Below are positions 49,441-62,335 of a DNA stretch of 64,000 nt, one piece after another; positions within the stretch are counted from its first letter, which is position 1; every line of letters starts with the position of its first letter. Origin of the DNA: CAUZFZ01 sp963579025. GTDB taxonomy: Bacteria > Planctomycetota > Planctomycetia > Planctomycetales > Planctomycetaceae. The translations under genes and the position numbers were made by a program. Location: positions 26,267-90,266 of the forward strand of contig CAUZFZ010000020.1 in NCBI GenBank assembly GCA_963579025.1, in the 5' to 3' direction. The notes beneath the pieces were generated by a model, which saw only the letters and a program-made list of their open reading frames with translations, was not told the DNA's origin and made no database searches.

Positions 49441-50793
49441 TCACTTCGAATCCGTGGCCGATGTCTGCGTGGCAAGTCGGTGTACCGTCGAGACGATTTT
49501 GTCCTCAAGTCCCGCTTTCCATTTCGATGGACGCTGGTAGACGATCATGGATGTGTCGCCTTCGTAACCGCCTTCTGCCAGCACACGTTCGGACGGTATG
49601 TAAGCCATGACGTCGTTCGCGTATCCCGTGACCCAGGTTCGGTTCTGACCGAGTTCGTGTTTGAGGCGAATCTGATAGTCGACGACCAGTTCGCCGCCGA
49701 GTGCCACCCACGTCAGTCCATCCCCAATCTGCCACACCTGAACCGGATACGGGTACGTCTCCGGCAGGCCGCCGTCGCGATCCCATTCTTCGAGCAGCAG
49801 CTTCGCTCTCGCTCGTGCATAGCGACTTGAGTTCTTCAGGTCAGCTTCCAGCATTTTCCGCGAGGGCAGTTTATTGAACGCCAGATCGACTTCAGCGAAT
49901 GCGGTCCGCAGTGAGCCTGACACAGTCTGCATCGGTCGATCCACCACCTGATCAACTGCCGTGGCCAGCATCCGGCCATATTTTTCGGCGAGTTCGAGAC
50001 GGCGACGAGGTAACGGGTTCTGGTCTGCTCCACCGCCAGTGAAGAACATGGCAATGGCGCCCGGGTGTCGATCTTCCAGGTACAGCTGAGCGAGTCCTGA
50101 ATAGTCTCCGAACCAGTTGTAAAAACTCATGGTGGTGTTGTGGCACGCGTAGCCAAACACGAGCCCCCTTAACTGCGATCCGTCTTCGGATTCGACCCGC
50201 AGCACAGGTACCTGATGGTCGTACGGGCCGACACCCTTTGGTGATCGTCGATTGGCGGCGAACGTCGTTCGTCCGCTTCCGGTCGATAGACGTGCGGGCT
50301 TGAGGTCCGCCACCGCTGCCCCGACGACCTCGACGATTTTGTCATTGAGCCACTGTTGATACTCGCGAACCTGCTGCCAGTCCGACTCTTTCATATCGAG
50401 CATATAGCTGAGCTTATGGTCGAGCGCAGGTCCGCAGTGTGTGTGCGAGCAGGCAATCATGACGCTGCGCCGTCGGATGCCGAACTTCGTTTCGATTACC
50501 GGCGAAATTGCTTGCACCATCTTGATCGGCACGCCCACAAGGTCGGTCGCGACGAATACCGCGGTTTCACCATTCGCGTCGCGCAGAACAGTCGCTCGAG
50601 CATACAGATCATGAATCTTGCCCTCTGCAGCGTGATCACGCCCGCCGTAGCCGGAAAGGAACATTGGTTCCTGCGGAGTGATCACGACACGAGCCACGCC
50701 GGCCTGCCACGTTGTGTCAGACGCCCAAACCGAGTGACGGTCACTCGACACGAACAACAGTGCGATTACGAGAAAGAGAGGTGTTCGACTCAT
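49441..50793 (-). CDS. Neutral/alkaline ceramidase-like secreted protein (second copy)
   Basis: A 450-residue protein with a signal peptide ending near VWASDT (about residue 25). The ceramidase N-terminal domain is recognised by AGVARVVITPQEPMFLSGYGG, the zinc motif ACSHTHCGP, YACHNTTM and FTGGGADQNP. It differs from the 33876-35411 paralogue and is a separate subfamily. It is followed by trmH on the same strand (21 nt gap). Its enzymatic substrate is unknown. Confidence 0.88.
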   Translation of the reverse strand: MSRTPLFLVIALLFVSSDRHSVWASDTTWQAGVARVVITPQEPMFLSGYGGRDHAAEGKIHDLYARATVLRDANGETAVFVATDLVGVPIKMVQAISPVIETKFGIRRRSVMIACSHTHCGPALDHKLSYMLDMKESDWQQVREYQQWLNDKIVEVVGAAVADLKPARLSTGSGRTTFAANRRSPKGVGPYDHQVPVLRVESEDGSQLRGLVFGYACHNTTMSFYNWFGDYSGLAQLYLEDRHPGAIAMFFTGGGADQNPLPRRRLELAEKYGRMLATAVDQVVDRPMQTVSGSLRTAFAEVDLAFNKLPSRKMLEADLKNSSRYARARAKLLLEEWDRDGGLPETYPYPVQVWQIGDGLTWVALGGELVVDYQIRLKHELGQNRTWVTGYANDVMAYIPSERVLAEGGYEGDTSMIVYQRPSKWKAGLEDKIVSTVHRLATQTSATDSK

Positions 50794-51078
<285 letters not shown>

Positions 51079-51086
51079 ATAGCGTC

Positions 51087-51159
51087 GAGCAGGGAGCAGG
51101 GAAAAGAGAACAGTGCGTTTCGGCTGTTCCCTGTTCCCTGTTCCCTGCTCTCTTTTCCC
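51087..51159. repeat. Inverted/tandem repeat between the two tRNAs
   Basis: GAGCAGGGAGCAGGGAAAAGAGAACAG on the left can pair with the CTGTTCCCTG...CCCTGCTC repeats on the right, and CTCTTTTCCC also complements GGGAAAAGAG. It probably forms a spacer hairpin between tRNA-Ile and tRNA-Ala, useful for processing. Confidence 0.6.
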
Positions 51160-51232
51160 GGGGACGTAGCTCAATTGGGAGAGCGCCGGCTTTGCAAGCC
51201 GGAGGTTGCCGGTTCAAGCCCGGTCGTCTCCA
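51160..51232 (+). tRNA. trnA: tRNA-Ala (TGC anticodon)
   Basis: A 73-nt cloverleaf: acceptor GGGGACG with CGTCTCC, anticodon loop with TGC in CTTTGCAAG, and T-arm GGTTCAAGCC. CCA is not encoded. It is the second spacer-type tRNA before 23S rRNA. Confidence 0.97.
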
Positions 51233-51655
51233 ATGCTCGAAGGACAGGGTTTCGTCCGGTCTAAGCCCGGTCCACTGGTTCTGACACAGCGATTGTGGCG
51301 ACAGAATGCAAACTTCTGTGCCGCACAGGACAAGTAGTGCCGGAATTGTGTCCCGTCTGACGCGAATCTTTGAAAATCGCTTTCCGGCTTCTTGACCATC
51401 AACCGGCCGAGAGATAACATTCCGCTTCGCCATTTAGAACGTAGATGGCGAGTAGTTGTAAGTCTTGACAAGCTAAGGACTTACGTCCAAGGCGCGTCAG
51501 TCTTAGTTGCGGCTGATCTTTGACAATCTGGCAGTATGCTGAGTGGCATCTCAAAGTTCCCACGAGCGTAACGTAGTAATCGTTATAGTTTGTGATGATC
51601 TTTCACTCGGGAAGCAGGAACTGTGTTCAATCATCACAGTGATGGGCGGGCGATT
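51233..51655. other. Leader between tRNA-Ala and the 23S rRNA
   Basis: About 420 nt without a protein gene. A CTTTGACAATCT segment (about 51519-51530) resembles the anti-termination boxA area often seen in rRNA leaders. No 16S sequence is present. Confidence 0.4.
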
Positions 51656-51671
51656 CTGAGTCCTGAGTGAG
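51656..51671 (+). other. 5' strand of the 23S processing stem
   Basis: CTGAGTCCTGAGTGAG (51656-51671) is complementary, with one mismatch, to CTCACTCATGACTCAG at 54483-54498, just after the 23S end. The two would form the RNase III-type stalk of pre-23S rRNA. Confidence 0.7.
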
Positions 51672-51674
51672 GGT

Positions 51675-54480
<2,806 letters not shown>

Positions 54481-54482
54481 TT

Positions 54483-54498
54483 CTCACTCATGACTCAG
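54483..54498 (+). other. 3' strand of the 23S processing stem
   Basis: CTCACTCATGACTCAG pairs with 51656-51671, confirming the 23S ends and that one transcript covers the 5' leader and the 5S side. Confidence 0.7.
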
Positions 54499-54558
54499 GA
54501 GTGAGAGTGTAAAGATCAAAGAAGGAACAGTGATACACTCAGCATACGCCAGGATATA

Positions 54559-54588
54559 CCTCAGGTCGTTCGAGAGAACGGCTTGAGG
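54559..54588 (+). other. Spacer hairpin before 5S rRNA
   Basis: CCTCAGGTCGTTC (54559-54571) pairs with GAACGGCTTGAGG (54576-54588) with two mismatches. It is likely a processing stem between 23S and 5S. Confidence 0.6.
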
Positions 54589-54590
54589 AA

Positions 54591-54704
54591 TTTCCGGTGA
54601 CCATACCTGATGGCATACACCCGATCCCATTCCGAACTCGACGGTTAAGGTTATCAGGGCCGATGATAGTGCCGAGAGGTGTGAAAGTAGGTCGTTGCCG
54701 GAAT
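54591..54704 (+). rRNA. rrf: 5S ribosomal RNA
   Basis: About 114 nt. The ends TTTCCGG and CCGGAAT pair, and the internal ACACCCGATCCCATTCCGAACTCG is the conserved 5S core. It is the last gene of the 23S-5S unit; a strong terminator follows within 10 nt. Confidence 0.95.
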
Positions 54705-54711
54705 CATTCAC

Positions 54712-54746
54712 GCGGCTTTGCACTTCGGTGCAAAGCCGCTTTTTTT
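54712..54746 (+). terminator. Rho-independent terminator of the rRNA operon
   Basis: GCGGCTTTGCAC (54712-54723) pairs perfectly with GTGCAAAGCCGC (54728-54739) around a TTCG loop, followed by seven T. It is a textbook strong terminator. Confidence 0.95.
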
Positions 54747-54748
54747 GT

Positions 54749-55131
54749 GGCCTTAGCTCATCGACGAATTTCTGTAATGCCCCGGAGAAGTCGCCGGTCG
54801 AAATGCCTTTGAGATACGGCCAGGGAATCAGCGCTTTGGTCGCCGCAGCCCGTTTGAAGTAGGGCGGCAGAACATGCGGCGAGAAAACTACCCATGATTC
54901 CACCTCGGACTACTTTTCCCGCATCCGCGGCAGCGACATTTCGAGCCGACCGGCTCCAGTGCGAATCTCTCTTTTGAGGGGAGCCGTTCGTTGCGGACCA
55001 CGAGTTGCCGGCCGTCGTCATCCCGGCGGTCGAAATGCTGAGTAATGAACTCGTCGACTTCAGTATCTACGGCCCTTCCGATTCCCTCGGATCTGCGTTG
55101 CCGGGGTGCAAATGACCGATGGGCGCGGATA
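54749..55131 (-). pseudogene. IS256-family (mutator) transposase remnant
   Basis: Two minus-strand frames contain consecutive pieces of the N-terminal part of IS256-type transposases. The upstream piece reads VDEFITQHFDRRDDDGRQLVVRN, at about 54982-55064, continuing to CRCRGCGK. The next piece, in another frame, reads VVFSPHVLPPYFKRAAATKALIPW, at about 54823-54894, and PYLKGISTGDFSGALQ. The frameshift and the loss of everything after this N-terminal part (the DDE core is gone) show a dead fragment abutting the rRNA terminator. Confidence 0.7.
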
Positions 55132-55227
55132 AGCTGAGTCACAGAGCTTCGTCCGCTCGGATCGATGTTGCTTGAATCCGACCGGCCATCGCTCCCAGGG
55201 GATAATCCACGAGCCGGAGGGTCGACT

Positions 55228-58200
55228 GTGAACCAGCGCATTTTCTCTGCCGTGTTGCCGGGTCTTTCTATCGGGTTGTTGAGCCTGTTGCTCACCCCCA
55301 CTTTCGTCCGAGCCGACGCGGCCAGTGACCTTGCCGACGGACAGGCTGCTATGCAGCAGGCCAGTCTGGACGCGGCACTGCCGCTGCTCGCGGCTGCTGC
55401 CGAAGCTTTGCCGGACTCGGTCGAGGCGCAATTAGCTCTGGCCGAGTGTCATCTCAGGCTGGGGCAGCTCGATCAGGCTCTGGCGCACTTCCAGGCGGTC
55501 GTCAGGCTTTCGCCCGAACACAAACGGGCCGGCCAGATGGTCGCAACACTGAGCGGTCGCAACGCGTCTGTTGACGAGCGGATTGCCGCTGCGGAATTGC
55601 TGATGTCTGTCGGGGCATGGGAACAGGCTGCCCGACTCCTGGCCGACACACTCACTCAACCTCAGGAATCGGAGCAAAGGAACAAAGTTCGATTACTTCT
55701 CGCTCAGTCACGGCTGTGGTTCGGGACGATGCCGACCGCACTTGGCGAAGCTCTGCAGTTGATGCAGGACTCACAGGACGCCGCGCTGGTTGGGCCGGCG
55801 CGCGTCATTGCTGCACTGGCCCTGATCCAACTCGCTCGCGCCTCGGGCGAACCGTCCGCGATCTCGGCAAAGCTGGCCAGTTCACTGAACACTGTTCCGG
55901 GAGGCGGACTACGGCACTCAATCGTGCAGTATGCCAGCAAGCAACTCTTCGATGCCGCGCAGGCACAGCTCGGTAAGAGCGACCAGAGCGGGACGTTGGC
56001 CATTGTCTGGCCGATGCTCAGCAACCAGCCAGTTCCACAGGCGGATGCAGTGATGCAACCAGTCGAAGTCACTGGTGGCTGGTTGATCGGTCCTCGTTCG
56101 TCGAGCGGCGAGCGGCTGACGCTCACTCAGATCCTCACGGGAATCGGCCGGTCTGAAGTCAATGCATCAGGCCGTAGCGCTTCGCTGCTTGGTTACTGGC
56201 TGGCGGCGCAGGTGTTGTGGCAGTCGCCTGTCGTTGATGCGGATGCAGTGAAGTCTCTGCTGAATACTTCCGGTCAGATAGGGGCTCTGAGCCGCCCGGC
56301 ACCCGGACGCCAGAAGGGCACGATCCTCAGCCGCGCTGACGATGTGCAGGCGGCAATGCTGATTGCCCTTGCCAGGTTCGCTGTGACCGAGGAACAGCGA
56401 AAGCAGGTTGTCGCTCAAATGCTCGTTCAGGTTGATCGTTACGGTGTGGTCGATGATCTGGCGACTGGGCTGCTTCAATTTGGGATCGCAGACGGGCTCG
56501 CCGATCTTGACATCGACTTTGCTCGCGCACCGGTCACTTTGCCGCCTGGCGAAGCTCATCGGACGCTGCTGGTCGGGCTGGGTGCCCGACATGCCGCGAT
56601 TGGGGCAAGTGAGTTTCAGAAATCGCGCTCGGCCGTTCTTCGAGATCCGGACGCGGCACTCGACGTCCACGATTCCGTTGCTCTGACGATGTTTTCACTG
56701 GTCGTCGGGCAGTACCCCGCCGACGCGACGGCAACTAAGGCAGCAGACAAGATCGTGGCGCGCTACACGACAGCCGACGAATGGACGCAGGCCAGCCAGG
56801 CATTGACATTGTTCTATGCAGGCCAGGCAGGCGTCGATGGCCGGTGGGCACAGGTGCGACTGGCCATTCGCCAGGCTGCGCGGACTGAAGAACGATTGCT
56901 GGCCGCTCGTCGCACGATTGGCGCGGCGCTCTCTGAGCAAATCACGGAAGCGCTCGTAGCAGCGGTCGCGATCGTTAACGAGTCGGCGACACCCGTGAAC
57001 CGACAGATCGCGATTCAGATCGCGGGGTCGCTGGCCAGTCGCTATGCCGGGTTGCAACGCGACGATCTCTCTGGCTCAGTCATTGCCGCGGTCGGCGAAG
57101 GCGATGCCGGCGCGGCCTCGCTCGCCGATTGGTCTATCTGGATGCGGGCCGGGCTACTCGAGATTCAGGCGGCCCGGACTCTTGCCAGCACAGCGACGCG
57201 GACCGACGACCGCGGCGCCATCGCAATCAACGAGCAACATGCCGCGGAACTCAAACTGCTCAGCGGTCTGATCACGCTATTCCCGCAGTCCGAATACGCC
57301 GCAGCCGCCGTGAACCAGGTACTCGCCATCTCAGTCGAGTATCAAAGTTATCGGGCGTTCGATAGCGCGAGTGCCGTGCTGACCGGATTCCTGGAAGCTC
57401 AGCCCAAACTGACGACTGCTGCACAGATCGAGTACCAGGTCGTTGGTATTTCCGTTTCAAAGGCTCTCGCGAGCTTTCAGGAACGACCAGACAAAGTCAC
57501 TCCCCCGACAGAATTGACAGCCGACCATGCAGCGGCCATTCAGGCCCTGGCCGCCTACCTGCAGAAGTACCCAACCGGTGATCAGGCTCCGGCAGCCGAA
57601 GATCAACTGTTCTCGATCGCCCGCACGTATGGTGAGGCGGGGGGCTGGCCGGTTGTACGTGACGTGCTGGCGAAATTCGCCGCTGCCGTACCCAACTTCC
57701 GCTCGCCGTCGCATCTGCAGTTGCTGAGTGCTGCAACCTGGCTGGGCGAATTGGATCCCCAACAGGGTCTGGCTCTGCTGACGCCCACGCCTCCGCAATC
57801 GGCCGAGCGGTCCCTTCGAGACAATACCGAACTGGGCCAGATCATGGCCGGTGGGCTGATCGCAAAATACGACGATGTGAACGAAGGAAGCGGACCAGTC
57901 AGATTTGGCGGTGTAGGTGGTGGTGGCGGCGGGTTTGCGTCCGCGGCAACAAAACTGCCAGGGGGCAAACCCGGCGATAGTCCACCGCCCGGCACGCCAA
58001 AACCCGGGACGAGGCGACCTCCTGTTCTAAATGCTATCCCCCAACTGACTCCACAACAGGCTGCGGAACTGCCGGCCAGCCGTCCCAGTGGTGACTCGCT
58101 GGCGATGATCCGTGAGTCGCAGGCGCGGCAGTTTCAGCGGATTGCCATGCTGGAAGGATTCAAAGACGAGGATGAAGAAGGAGGGGAGAAGGAGGGCAAA

Positions 58201-60471
58201 GGCGGTGCCCGGACCGCGACCGGAGTCGTGTTGCCCTCGGGCACGGTCCTGTCCGAGGCCGAGATCACGCGTCAGAACGACGCGGCCGACAACGCCTACG
58301 CCATTCTGATCAAGCTGGTCCTCGATCAGACACCACAAAACGCCGCGATCTCTGTCCAGGCTCGGACACACATCATGTGGATGTTCGGCTTCTTCGAGGG
58401 ACAGGTCCGGCCGGACCGAGCCATCGTGCTGATCAGGAAGTACCTGGCGGATAACCCCGAAGATCAGGAGCGCGTCGCACTCGCCTACCGGGCATTGACG
58501 GACCGATTCGTCCAGGTGTCGAAACGACAACCGGCCGAGCTGATTGATCAGGAATGGGTTAACGCCCGACACCAGCAGTTCGAGCAGGCGCGTGGCGAAA
58601 TCGCGGACTTCATCGAGGCGTGGGCAGGTAAGGCCCAGTGGGTCAACGCCGCGCGATTGCTGATCGTCGAAAGCTACGAACGTGAGTCGCAGCTTGTGGC
58701 CCCGTTCAATCGTGAGCGCGCCGGCGGCTTGCTCGTGCAATCGGCCGAGGCCGTCTTGAATTTGTGGCAGACCGCTCCGGGCCACCCGGACGCGCCCGGT
58801 TTCCCGAACCGCCTGTGGGGCATCTCCGAACAGCTCGCGAATGGTGGCCTGAACGAGGCCGCCATTGAAGTTCTGCGGTGGATTTCGAATCACTTCCCGA
58901 CCAGCGATCTGGCGGCACAGTCAACACTGCGGATCGCACAGTTGTACGCGTCCAGCCTGTCCAATCCCGTCCGCGCTGTCGAAACCTATCACGAATATTT
59001 GAGTCTCAACGAGGGCGACGCGTCTGTCCCCACGGAGATCTTCGGCCTCGCCCAGCAACTTGGGTCTCAGCAACGATACCTGGAAGCTCTGCATGTCTAC
59101 GGCGTGTTCGTTGACAGCTTCCCGACCGACGCGCGGGCTGCCCCAGCACTGCACGCGATTGGCAACACGCATCAGGCGAATGGGGTCTGGGAAGATGCAA
59201 TCACTGCCTACGAGCGTGTGGTCGAGGATTACGCGGGAACTGAGATCATCCCGCAGACTCGACTGGATGTGGCCGAGTGTCGCATCAATCTGGGCGAGTG
59301 GGCCACAGCTCGCGGATTGTACGAGGACTTCCTCGACGAATATCCGAAGCACGCTCAGGCACCGATGGCCAGGACACGAATCGACGTGCTCAAACAGCTC
59401 GGCCGGTTTCAGGATCTGCTCACTGATGACGACGTCGATCGCAATAAAGACGACGCTCAATTCCAGATTGGCCGCACGGTCCTGACTCAGTTGCAGAATC
59501 CCATCAAGGCGGTCGAGGAGTTTCGCAAAGTCGTCTCGGGCTTCGCGAACAGCGACGTGGCTGACGACGCTCAACTTGAGATCGGCAGATCGCTGCTGTC
59601 GCTGGGACGCATGGACGATGGCCGAGCCGAACTGCTCAAGGTGCCTCAGTTGTATCCAGGCAGCGCCCTGGCCGACGACGCGTTGTTCCTGCTCGCCGCC
59701 AGTTACGAACAGCAGGCCCAGGCTCTGGCCGCCGTGACTCAGGAAAAGGCCCGCTATTACTCCAACCTGGCCGAACAGCAAATGGCCTACGCGCGATTCA
59801 ACCGCCGCGGCAAGCTCGAGAAGATTGCCGAGGCTCAGACACGTGACATGATTAAAGAAGAAGGTGACGCCGAGAAGCTCGCCCTGAACGACGCGTTTGC
59901 TGCCTTCCGGTACAACACGTCCAGCGTCGGTCAACTGTTCTGCGAGGTGACTCAGGCGGAACAGATGACGGAATCCGAAACGGCTCTGCAGATTGCCAAT
60001 CGCCGTGACCGAATCAATGACGCCTATCGCGAAGCCGTCGTGGTGTATTCACGAGCGGCAACCGATTACCCCCTGGGCGACCGCACCGATCAGTCGCTGC
60101 TGAAGATTGCAGAGATTCTGGAAACGCGGCTGAAGGACGGAGCCGCCGCCATGCAGACGTACCAGCGAATCGTGAAGTTGTTCCCCGGTACTCCGGTGGC
60201 CGAAGACGCGGCGTGGAAAGTGGCCCGCTTCCAGGTCGAGGAAGGTCGCTACGCAGCAGCGGCGGACGCCTTCCAGACCTTTATCCGCAACTACCCGGGC
60301 AGCACGCGAGTGGCGGACGCTCAGTTCGGAAGGGCGGAAGTCCTGGAGCAGCTCGGTCGCTGGAACGAGGCAATGGATGCCTACGAAGTCTTCCGTCAGA
60401 AATTCAACAAGCATCCGAAAGTCACACTCGCGGCACAGCAGATCACCTGGATCAAAACGTACCGCAAGTAA
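55228..60471 (+). CDS. Very large secreted TPR protein
   Basis: A protein of 1747 residues from a GTG at 55228 preceded by GGAGGG; the signal peptide (MNQRIFSAVLPGLSIGLLSL...) ends near TFVRADA. Almost all of the chain is TPR/TPR-like helical repeats (LALAECHLRLGQLDQALAHF near residue 70; many more from about 1200 to the end, such as QSLLKIAEILETRLKDGAAA). A Gly/Pro-rich low-complexity linker lies at about 890-935. The C-terminal half looks like the BamD/YbgF-type repeats of the 12463-15642 protein. The next gene lies 70 nt downstream. It is probably a periplasmic scaffold; its partner is unknown. Confidence 0.9.
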   Translation: MNQRIFSAVLPGLSIGLLSLLLTPTFVRADAASDLADGQAAMQQASLDAALPLLAAAAEALPDSVEAQLALAECHLRLGQLDQALAHFQAVVRLSPEHKRAGQMVATLSGRNASVDERIAAAELLMSVGAWEQAARLLADTLTQPQESEQRNKVRLLLAQSRLWFGTMPTALGEALQLMQDSQDAALVGPARVIAALALIQLARASGEPSAISAKLASSLNTVPGGGLRHSIVQYASKQLFDAAQAQLGKSDQSGTLAIVWPMLSNQPVPQADAVMQPVEVTGGWLIGPRSSSGERLTLTQILTGIGRSEVNASGRSASLLGYWLAAQVLWQSPVVDADAVKSLLNTSGQIGALSRPAPGRQKGTILSRADDVQAAMLIALARFAVTEEQRKQVVAQMLVQVDRYGVVDDLATGLLQFGIADGLADLDIDFARAPVTLPPGEAHRTLLVGLGARHAAIGASEFQKSRSAVLRDPDAALDVHDSVALTMFSLVVGQYPADATATKAADKIVARYTTADEWTQASQALTLFYAGQAGVDGRWAQVRLAIRQAARTEERLLAARRTIGAALSEQITEALVAAVAIVNESATPVNRQIAIQIAGSLASRYAGLQRDDLSGSVIAAVGEGDAGAASLADWSIWMRAGLLEIQAARTLASTATRTDDRGAIAINEQHAAELKLLSGLITLFPQSEYAAAAVNQVLAISVEYQSYRAFDSASAVLTGFLEAQPKLTTAAQIEYQVVGISVSKALASFQERPDKVTPPTELTADHAAAIQALAAYLQKYPTGDQAPAAEDQLFSIARTYGEAGGWPVVRDVLAKFAAAVPNFRSPSHLQLLSAATWLGELDPQQGLALLTPTPPQSAERSLRDNTELGQIMAGGLIAKYDDVNEGSGPVRFGGVGGGGGGFASAATKLPGGKPGDSPPPGTPKPGTRRPPVLNAIPQLTPQQAAELPASRPSGDSLAMIRESQARQFQRIAMLEGFKDEDEEGGEKEGKGGARTATGVVLPSGTVLSEAEITRQNDAADNAYAILIKLVLDQTPQNAAISVQARTHIMWMFGFFEGQVRPDRAIVLIRKYLADNPEDQERVALAYRALTDRFVQVSKRQPAELIDQEWVNARHQQFEQARGEIADFIEAWAGKAQWVNAARLLIVESYERESQLVAPFNRERAGGLLVQSAEAVLNLWQTAPGHPDAPGFPNRLWGISEQLANGGLNEAAIEVLRWISNHFPTSDLAAQSTLRIAQLYASSLSNPVRAVETYHEYLSLNEGDASVPTEIFGLAQQLGSQQRYLEALHVYGVFVDSFPTDARAAPALHAIGNTHQANGVWEDAITAYERVVEDYAGTEIIPQTRLDVAECRINLGEWATARGLYEDFLDEYPKHAQAPMARTRIDVLKQLGRFQDLLTDDDVDRNKDDAQFQIGRTVLTQLQNPIKAVEEFRKVVSGFANSDVADDAQLEIGRSLLSLGRMDDGRAELLKVPQLYPGSALADDALFLLAASYEQQAQALAAVTQEKARYYSNLAEQQMAYARFNRRGKLEKIAEAQTRDMIKEEGDAEKLALNDAFAAFRYNTSSVGQLFCEVTQAEQMTESETALQIANRRDRINDAYREAVVVYSRAATDYPLGDRTDQSLLKIAEILETRLKDGAAAMQTYQRIVKLFPGTPVAEDAAWKVARFQVEEGRYAAAADAFQTFIRNYPGSTRVADAQFGRAEVLEQLGRWNEAMDAYEVFRQKFNKHPKVTLAAQQITWIKTYRK

Positions 60472-60541
60472 TTCAAATGCAACACGAACTTGTTTGATTC
60501 TCAAATTTCAGCCGCGTCGCGGCAGCAGCAGGAAGAATCCG

Positions 60542-62335
60542 ATGAAAACCACATGGCGACTGCCCCTGCTCATCATTCTCTGCACAGCCGTGTCGTTCGT
60601 GTCGGCGCAACAACCAGGCGACGAGGCGCAGCCAGCCGCAGCTCAGCCCGCTGCCGAAACGGCTGACCCGGCACCCACGGTGTCGGAAGCCGAGGCGAAG
60701 AAGGCCGAAGAGCTGTTTCAGGCCGGCCGTAAACTCTTCTTCCAGGGCAAGCCTCTGGACGCCATCAAGGAGCTGAAAGACGCAGTCGCGGCCAATCCGG
60801 CCAAGACCAGCTACAAGCTGTTGCTGTCCCGGGCACATCGATCGGTGAAACAGAACGCACAGGCCGCCGAAGTGCTCGAAGACATTCTGCAGAACAACGC
60901 CGATCACGTTGAAGCCGGACTGGAACTGGCCGAGCTGCTGACACCGCAGAAAGAGCCGGAACGGGTCATCGCCATCCTGGAGCCGCTACTTAAGTTGAAG
61001 CACACGTACTCGCTGTACCACCTGCTGGCCGAGTCTCACTATCACCAGGAGAACTTCGATCAGGCGCGCAAGTACTTCGAAGAAGCCGTCAAACTGAACC
61101 CGCGAAATCGCACGGACCATTACCAGCTTGGCAATGTTTATCTGGCGCGAGCGAGGTTTGCGAAAGCGGCCAAGGCCTATGAAACCGCTGCCGGACTGGG
61201 ACTGTCATCCGGCGCATTCCACTTCAAACTGGCCAGTGTGTACTTCAATCTGCACAACTACCTGGGTCGGGTCAGCGAGGCCCAGGTACTGGGCGGCAAA
61301 GCAGGACAGATCAGCAACAACCTGTTCCTGATCGATGCAGTCCCTGGTAAGGCGGACACCTGGTACGTGACCGGTCCGAAGTCTGCGATTTTCCAGGCCA
61401 CGCGAGCTCAGGAGCTGGGCATCGATATTTTCGAGATCCGATTTCTCGAAGCGAACATCTGGCTGAGTGCATATCGCTATGCCAAGGCCGATCCGATCTA
61501 CGCCGAACTTGCTGAAGACGTTAAGGAAGCCGACACCGGCCTGTTCTGGTCGCAATGGGCCCGCACGGCACTCGGCCTGGGCCAGTTCGACAGCTACATC
61601 GCACGGCTGAAAAAGGCCATCGCAGCCGACCGGAATGTGTACGAGGCCACTCTGGCTGACGCCATGACGGTCGTAGCCCGACGCTACCGGCGGCAAGGCG
61701 ACAACGACAAGTACCTGGAATTTCTGGCGAAGGCGGTCGAAGTCAATCCGCTTTCCGCGCGGTTGCATCTGACACTTGGCGATGCCTGGTGGAGCACCGG
61801 CGACCAGGACAAGGCGATTCAGCAATACAAACTGGTACTGGAACTGGAACCTCAGTTCGCACAGCGCGTGCGTCTGTTGAACCGCATTCGAGGAGAAGGA
61901 GAAACCGTCGGCGCCGTGGCCGCCGGATTTGGTCCGGCACCGGCGCCCGGTGCCTTCACCGGTCTGGCCAGTGTCTCGTGTCTGCTCTCGGGCGATCCAG
62001 CCAAACCTGAATTCGCGGTGCCTTACAAAGGTGGAAAACTGCACTTCTGCTGCCCGGGTTGTCGTAAGGAATTCAGCGACAACCTGGCCGAGCATTCCGC
62101 CAAGGCGAACCACCAGTTATTCCTGACCGGCCAGGCCCGAATCACCATCTGCCCGGTGAGTGGCCGCAAACTGAACCCGAAGTTCAGCGTTGATGTTGCG
62201 GGAGCAAAAGTCGGACTCTGTTGCGGAGGCTGTCGAGCCAAATCATTGAAGGTGGAAGGAGACGCACGAGTCGCGTTGATCTTCAACAACGCGTCCTTCA
62301 CCAAGAGCTTCGCAATCAAACCCGCCGCAAAGTGA
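60542..62335 (+). CDS. Secreted TPR protein with YHS-like C-terminal modules
   Basis: A 597-residue protein. The ATG at 60542 follows AGGA and opens the signal peptide (cleavage near SFVSAQQP, about residue 22). An Ala/Pro-rich segment precedes TPR repeats (about 45-470: AEELFQAGRKLFFQGKPLDAI, AESHYHQENFDQARKYFEEA). Two Cys-rich YHS/TRASH-like modules follow at about 480-590: SCLLSGDPAKPEFAV ... LHFCCPGCRKEF and ICPVSGRKLNPKFSV ... GLCCGGCRAK. YHS-type modules bind metal. It follows the giant TPR gene on the same strand, suggesting a joint periplasmic role. Confidence 0.88.
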   Translation: MKTTWRLPLLIILCTAVSFVSAQQPGDEAQPAAAQPAAETADPAPTVSEAEAKKAEELFQAGRKLFFQGKPLDAIKELKDAVAANPAKTSYKLLLSRAHRSVKQNAQAAEVLEDILQNNADHVEAGLELAELLTPQKEPERVIAILEPLLKLKHTYSLYHLLAESHYHQENFDQARKYFEEAVKLNPRNRTDHYQLGNVYLARARFAKAAKAYETAAGLGLSSGAFHFKLASVYFNLHNYLGRVSEAQVLGGKAGQISNNLFLIDAVPGKADTWYVTGPKSAIFQATRAQELGIDIFEIRFLEANIWLSAYRYAKADPIYAELAEDVKEADTGLFWSQWARTALGLGQFDSYIARLKKAIAADRNVYEATLADAMTVVARRYRRQGDNDKYLEFLAKAVEVNPLSARLHLTLGDAWWSTGDQDKAIQQYKLVLELEPQFAQRVRLLNRIRGEGETVGAVAAGFGPAPAPGAFTGLASVSCLLSGDPAKPEFAVPYKGGKLHFCCPGCRKEFSDNLAEHSAKANHQLFLTGQARITICPVSGRKLNPKFSVDVAGAKVGLCCGGCRAKSLKVEGDARVALIFNNASFTKSFAIKPAAK

